Assembly (NCBI GenBank): GCA_021850085.1
Contig: JAJZRZ010000039.1
Span: 1 to 10,368 of the forward strand
Source of the DNA: Actinomycetes bacterium
GTDB taxonomy: Bacteria; Actinomycetota; Coriobacteriia; Anaerosomatales; Anaerosomataceae
Length of the DNA: 10,368 nucleotides
Reading direction: 5' to 3'
Below are positions 7,501 through 10,368 of the stretch, piece by piece (the stretch's first letter is position 1; each line of letters begins with the position of its first letter). Both the position numbers and the translations under genes were made by a program. The notes below the pieces were generated by a model. It was not told the DNA's origin, made no database searches, and was given only the letters and a program-made list of their open reading frames with translations.

Positions 7501-7616
7501 GAAGCCTCTTTCGCGGGCGGGATCGGGCACCAGCCTAGCATGACGTGCGCGCGGTTGAGTAGCGAAACCCCGCGGGCACGCTTGCAGCTTGCACGCTTGC
7601 GGCGGAATCAACCAGT
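7501..7616. repeat. Short intergenic spacer with two-copy direct repeat
   Basis: Between the PIN gene stop and the GNAT start, the 10-mer GCACGCTTGC occurs at 7576-7585 and again at 7591-7600, separated by AGCTT, giving a 15-bp period. It does not form a good hairpin and no T-run follows on the minus strand, so it is not a clear terminator. It could be a protein-binding site upstream of the GNAT gene or a small local duplication. Confidence 0.5.
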
Positions 7617-8018
7617 TCAGCCGTTGCGCGGCCGCGCGAATTCCCCGGGAAGCAGCACGCGCACTCCGCCAACCGTTGTGCCGAGACATGCACCGAAGTG
7701 CGTGATGTCGCCAGTGAGGAGCACGTCCGCACCGCTCACGATGGCGGCGAGGAGCACCGGACGATCCTTGGGCGGCAGGCCTGGGTCGGGGTCGATCACG
7801 AAATCCGCGGGTTCGGCGGGCAGCAACACGAGCGCGCCGATGAACCGCTCCAGATGCTCGGCGGCTGGCCCCTCCGACACGTTGCGACGCGCCTCGGCAA
7901 GCACGTACGGCGAGGCAAGCAGCCGCACGCCGGGGAGCGTCCACAGCGACGCGATGGCCGAGGTGGGCTTGAGCGCCGCCGAGACGAGCACGTTGGCATC
8001 GAGGAAGACGCGCTCCAC
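7617..8018 (-). CDS. PIN-domain ribonuclease, probable toxin of a VapBC-like pair
   Basis: The 133-residue product is a single PIN domain. It starts VERVFLDANVLVSAAL with the first catalytic Asp at residue 7. Other acidic positions are Glu42 in VLAEARRNV, Asp85 in PPKDRPVLLAA and Asp103 in LLTGDITHFG, which together match the Mg-binding quartet of PIN nucleases. VapC-type toxins of this fold cleave tRNA, rRNA or mRNA when freed from their antitoxin; the target here is unknown. The start is a GTG directly abutting the TAG stop of the upstream AbrB gene (no intervening base), which implies translational coupling and supports the toxin-antitoxin reading. A GTG start with coupling would keep toxin synthesis below antitoxin synthesis. 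No truncation or missing catalytic residue is seen. Confidence 0.9.
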   Translation of the reverse strand: MERVFLDANVLVSAALKPTSAIASLWTLPGVRLLASPYVLAEARRNVSEGPAAEHLERFIGALVLLPAEPADFVIDPDPGLPPKDRPVLLAAIVSGADVLLTGDITHFGACLGTTVGGVRVLLPGEFARPRNG

Positions 8019-8318
8019 CTAGCGCTCCGGGCGCGCCTGGTGCGGGAGCGCATCCGGGTCGATACCCATGGCGCGCACGGCTGCGACCGCCTCGTCGTAC
8101 TCGGCGGCAGTGATGGCGTTGTTGAGCAGGAACTCGGCGCGCCGCTGGGGTGTGTAGACCTCCACCTCGTAGGCGCGCACGGGCTTGAGCAGCAGTCCGC
8201 CCGCGGACTCCTCCATCACGAGCATCTCGCCCTCGTCCAGGCCGTACCGGCGCCGTGCATCGGCGGGGATGACCACCGTGCCGCGCTTGCCCACACGTAT
8301 GTACTCGGCCACAGGCAT
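8019..8318 (-). CDS. AbrB/SpoVT-type antitoxin
   Basis: The 99-residue product has a SpoVT-AbrB DNA-binding swapped-hairpin domain at about residues 5-45, with VGKRGTVVIPADARRRYGLDE and the LLLKPV strand. A C-terminal arm (about 50-99) includes YTPQRRAEFLLNN and is likely to wrap the partner PIN protein and block its active site, as in other AbrB/PIN pairs. It is the first gene of the pair and probably a repressor of its own promoter, consistent with two inverted repeats 28-66 bp upstream of the start codon. The ATG at 8318 is preferred over the further-upstream frame start because an AAAGAGGCG Shine-Dalgarno immediately precedes it and the AbrB domain begins right after; translation further upstream would run through the palindromes. 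The stop is directly followed by the toxin GTG. Confidence 0.9.
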   Translation of the reverse strand: MPVAEYIRVGKRGTVVIPADARRRYGLDEGEMLVMEESAGGLLLKPVRAYEVEVYTPQRRAEFLLNNAITAAEYDEAVAAVRAMGIDPDALPHQARPER

Positions 8319-8346
8319 CGCCTCTTTCGATTGACCGCACGGGCGG

Positions 8347-8364
8347 CTGCTATCAGGGTAGCAG
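8347..8364. promoter_or_regulatory. Inverted repeat, probable operator half of the toxin-antitoxin promoter
   Basis: CTGCTA (8347-8352) and TAGCAG (8359-8364) are exact reverse complements around a 6-base centre TCAGGG. It lies 28 bp upstream of the antitoxin ATG and one base from the next palindrome. AbrB-type antitoxins usually bind such repeats to repress their own operon; binding here is inferred. Confidence 0.6.
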
Positions 8365-8365
8365 A

Positions 8366-8384
8366 ATATCTGATGTTCAGATAT
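8366..8384. promoter_or_regulatory. Perfect 8-bp palindrome, probable operator of the toxin-antitoxin promoter
   Basis: ATATCTGA (8366-8373) and TCAGATAT (8377-8384) are perfect reverse complements separated by TGT. The site is AT-rich against a very GC-rich background, lies upstream of the antitoxin gene, and probably overlaps its promoter. Repression by the antitoxin or toxin-antitoxin complex is the natural reading; it could also affect the divergent synthase promoter about 35 bp away. Confidence 0.65.
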
Positions 8385-8418
8385 AGCCAGGTCCACGTAT
8401 GCGCCGCACGCATCCAAA

Positions 8419-8448
8419 TGGACGCATCAATGACGCGTGCCGTACACT
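8419..8448 (+). promoter_or_regulatory. Candidate promoter of the synthase-dehydratase operon
   Basis: TGGACG (8419-8424) resembles a -35 box and TACACT (8443-8448) a -10 box, each matching 4 of 6 consensus bases with an 18-base spacer. Transcription would begin near 8455, giving a leader of about 85 bases that contains the whole set of competing stems. The match is modest and may be accidental. Confidence 0.3.
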
Positions 8449-8461
8449 GTTGCTTCCGTTT

Positions 8462-8535
8462 GCGGCATCTGGTGGCAGCTGCCGCCCGCGAATGCCCGCT
8501 TCATGCTGTGCCGGCGGCAGTCGGCACGAGGAGGA
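8462..8535 (+). promoter_or_regulatory. Leader with three competing stems and the ribosome binding site
   Basis: Three perfect GC-rich pairings can form: GCGGCA 8462-8467 with TGCCGC 8480-8485; CTGCCGCC 8479-8486 with GGCGGCAG 8513-8520; and GTGCCG 8508-8513 with CGGCAC 8522-8527. The first and second share a strand, and the second uses the loop of the third, so they exclude one another. The third ends exactly before the Shine-Dalgarno GAGGAGGA (8528-8535), 5 bases from the GTG start. No T-run follows, so control at translation rather than termination would fit. High GC content makes chance stems fairly common. Confidence 0.35.
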
Positions 8536-8540
8536 CGTCA

Positions 8541-9725
8541 GTGAAACAAGAGCTCGCCAAGAACTTCCCCGTCGAGAGCAGTCTCGGCGCTGCGCGCGTG
8601 CGCATCGACGACACGACGCTTCGCGACGGCGAGCAGACCGCGGGCGTGGTGTTCGCCAACAAGGAGAAGGTCCGCATCGCGCGCCTGCTCGACGAGATCG
8701 GCGTGGACCAGATCGAGGCCGGCATCCCCGCCATGGGCGGAGACGAGCGCGACGTCATCGAAGAGATCGCCCATCTCGGTCTTCGCGCATCGGTTCTCGG
8801 CTGGAACAGGGCCAACATCGCCGACATCCGAAGCTCGATCGACTGCGGCGTGGACGCCGTCGCCATCTCTCTCGCCACGTCGGACATCCACATCCAGACC
8901 AAGCTCATGAAAGACCGCGCATGGGTCCTCGACACCATCAAGGAGAGCGTCGCGTACGCGAAGGGCCGCGACCCCGATCTGTATGTGTCCGTGAATGCCG
9001 AGGACGCCTCGCGCACCGAGATCGGTTTCCTCATCGACTATGCCAAAGCAGCGAAGGCCGAGGGCGCAGACCGCATCCGGTTCTGCGACACCATCGGGCT
9101 GATGGAGCCGTTCCGCACCTACGAGGTCGTCAAACACCTCCGGCAGGAGAGCGGGCTTGATGTGGAGATGCACACCCACAACGACTTCGGCATGGCTGTC
9201 GCCAACGCGATCGCGGGCGTGCATGCGGGAGCGACATGGGTCAACGTCACCGTCGGCGGGCTTGGCGAGCGTGCGGGCAACGCTGCCCTCGAGGAAGTGG
9301 CGATGGCGCTCAAATACATCGAGGGCTTCGACCTTGAGATGGACACCACGCGTTTCCGCGAGGTGTGCGAGTACGTGATGCACGCCGCCGGGCGCCAGAT
9401 CCCGGTGTGGAAATCGGTCATCGGCACGAACATGTTCGCGCACGAGAGCGGTATCCACGCCGACGGCGTGATCAAGAACCCGAAGACCTACGAGGTGTTC
9501 GCGCCCGCCGAGGTGGGTCTGGCGCGGCAGATCGTCATCGGCAAGCACTCGGGTTCCCGCGCGCTCGAGATCAAGTTCGAGGAGTACGGCATCGAGGTCT
9601 CCAAGGAGGAGGCCGCCGAGCTGTTGCCGCGGGTCCGCACGATGGCCATCGAGCTCAAGAGGTCGCTGTTCGACAAGGAGCTCATCTACATCTACAACGA
9701 CTGGAAGGCCGAGAAGAAGAAGTGA
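8541..9725 (+). CDS. Homocitrate / Re-citrate / 2-isopropylmalate synthase family enzyme (NifV-like)
   Basis: The 394-residue product is a DRE-TIM metallolyase that condenses acetyl-CoA with a 2-oxoacid. Signature segments are IDDTTLRDGEQTAG at residues 22-35 (metal Asp, catalytic Arg28), HTHNDFGMAVAN at 211-222 with the two metal-binding His, GLGERAGNA at 240-248, and HESGIHADG at 301-309. The length and the GEQTAGVVF pattern fit the NifV/AksA/Re-citrate synthase branch; the roughly 500-residue LeuA form with its leucine-binding regulatory domain is excluded, because the protein ends shortly after the catalytic region. Substrate could be 2-oxoglutarate (homocitrate), oxaloacetate (Re-citrate) or 2-oxoisovalerate. 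The GTG start at 8541 is supported by GAGGAGGA 5 bases upstream and by the start of family similarity; the frame itself is open much further upstream. It overlaps the following dehydratase gene, which acts on the product class it makes. Confidence 0.9.
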   Translation: MKQELAKNFPVESSLGAARVRIDDTTLRDGEQTAGVVFANKEKVRIARLLDEIGVDQIEAGIPAMGGDERDVIEEIAHLGLRASVLGWNRANIADIRSSIDCGVDAVAISLATSDIHIQTKLMKDRAWVLDTIKESVAYAKGRDPDLYVSVNAEDASRTEIGFLIDYAKAAKAEGADRIRFCDTIGLMEPFRTYEVVKHLRQESGLDVEMHTHNDFGMAVANAIAGVHAGATWVNVTVGGLGERAGNAALEEVAMALKYIEGFDLEMDTTRFREVCEYVMHAAGRQIPVWKSVIGTNMFAHESGIHADGVIKNPKTYEVFAPAEVGLARQIVIGKHSGSRALEIKFEEYGIEVSKEEAAELLPRVRTMAIELKRSLFDKELIYIYNDWKAEKKK

Positions 9726-10368
9726 GGGGAAAGACGATCGCCGAGAAGATCTTCTCGGCACACTCAGGCACTGACGCGTACGCGGGCGACATCGTCGTCG
9801 CGGACGTTGACTTCGTGATGGGCCAGGACGGCACCACGCCGCTCGCCATCCGCGCGCTCGAGAACATGGGCGTGACGAAGGTCTTCGACCCGGCGAAGGT
9901 GGCCGTGGTGATGGATCACTCAAGCCCGAGCCCCATCGAGGGCGTCTCGGCGCTGCACACGCTGATGCGCGAGTTCGGCAAGAAGACCGGCGCCAAGGTC
10001 TACGACGTGGGCTGCGGCGTCTGCCACCAACTGATCCCCGAGGCGGGTCACGTGGTGCCGGGCGATCTCATGGTTGGCTGCGACTCACACACCTGCACGT
10101 ACGGCGCGGTGAACGTGTTCTCCACCGGCGTGGGCTCCACCGACGGCGCCGCGGCGATGGCGTCGGGGAAGCTCTGGTTCAAGGTGCCGGACACCATGAA
10201 GGTCACGTACGAGGGTGAGCTGCAGCCGGGCGTGTTCAGCAAGGACCTCATCCTCGCGCTGGCGGGCAAGATCGGCGTGGACGGCGCCACGTACATGGCG
10301 CTCGAGTTCGACGGCCCCGTCGTTGACGCCCTTTCGGTCGACGCCCGCATGACGATTTCCAACATGGC
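9722..10368 (+). CDS. Aconitase/3-isopropylmalate dehydratase-type large subunit (3' end outside window)
   Basis: The frame starts at a GTG overlapping the preceding TGA (GTGA) and stays open to the window end, showing 215 residues of an expected ~420. The sequence GKTIAEKIFSAHSG is the typical LeuC/HacA start. Then come VMDHSSPSP (62-71), VGCGVCHQLIPE (96-107), DSHTCTYGA (121-129), GVGSTD (136-141) and GKLWFKVP, all hallmarks of the two-subunit isopropylmalate isomerase/homoaconitase group. The cysteines that bind the [4Fe-4S] cluster lie further downstream and are not visible. The enzyme would dehydrate and rehydrate the 2-hydroxy-tricarboxylate or isopropylmalate made by the upstream synthase, together with a small subunit expected beyond the window. 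Start codon support is positional plus family alignment; the Shine-Dalgarno is only a purine-rich GAGAAGAAG, so translational coupling is likely. Confidence 0.92.
   Translation, partial: MRGKTIAEKIFSAHSGTDAYAGDIVVADVDFVMGQDGTTPLAIRALENMGVTKVFDPAKVAVVMDHSSPSPIEGVSALHTLMREFGKKTGAKVYDVGCGVCHQLIPEAGHVVPGDLMVGCDSHTCTYGAVNVFSTGVGSTDGAAAMASGKLWFKVPDTMKVTYEGELQPGVFSKDLILALAGKIGVDGATYMALEFDGPVVDALSVDARMTISNM

Noticed and set aside
7698..8540. Upstream in-frame extension of the synthase on the plus strand
   Set aside because: It runs antisense through the toxin and antitoxin genes and shows no homology; the GTG at 8541 has a strong Shine-Dalgarno.
8430..8540. Leader peptide upstream of the synthase
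   Set aside because: The frame from the ATG at 8430 runs in frame into the synthase, lacks its own stop and is not enriched in Leu, Lys or another regulatory amino acid.
8538..9923. Long minus-strand open frame (461 codons) opposite the synthase gene
   Set aside because: Low-complexity Arg/Pro/Asp/Val composition without motifs, while the plus strand carries an unmistakable DRE-TIM enzyme.

Overview
The window is uniformly GC-rich and gene-dense with short intergenic gaps. It carries part of a large secreted multihaem cytochrome c, a clostridial/Thermotoga-type small ferredoxin, a NifV-like acyltransferase with a LeuC/aconitase-type partner, and actinobacterial-looking NYN and glycosyltransferase genes. 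Together these suggest a high-GC anaerobic actinobacterium, possibly of the Coriobacteriia/Anaerosomatales kind, with extracellular electron transfer. The lineage is an inference from gene content only.

Layout. 1-2094 (+): the 3' part of a secreted cytochrome, with a beta-rich module followed by nine CXXCH haem sites. 2142-3005 (+): a DegV-type fatty-acid-binding protein. 3021-4349 (-), convergent with it: a P-loop protein of the cyclic 2,3-diphosphoglycerate synthetase family (COG2403). A 275-bp divergent gap follows. 4625-6735 (+): a two-gene operon with an ATGA overlap, encoding a NYN-LOTUS (OST-HTH) RNA-binding/nuclease-like protein and a GT4 glycosyltransferase. Its last stop codon shares the palindrome CTAG with the stop of a convergent ferredoxin gene (6732-6926, -). 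Further minus-strand genes are a GNAT acetyltransferase (6994-7500) and an AbrB antitoxin/PIN toxin pair (8318 down to 7617). Divergent from the pair, a homocitrate/Re-citrate/isopropylmalate synthase-family gene (8541-9725, +) overlaps the start of a LeuC/aconitase-type large subunit that runs off the window (9722 onward).

How the genes work together. The synthase and dehydratase form an obvious pathway unit: condensation of an acyl-CoA with a 2-oxoacid, then isomerisation. The substrates cannot be fixed from this window; leucine, homocitrate/lysine, or an anaerobic Re-citrate route are all possible. The toxin-antitoxin pair is preceded by two perfect inverted repeats that look like an autoregulatory operator. 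The leader of the synthase gene contains three mutually competing GC-rich stems, the last one abutting the Shine-Dalgarno sequence. These two regulatory stretches around 8347-8535 are the least routine part of the window. No CRISPR array, insertion sequence, tRNA or rRNA was seen.
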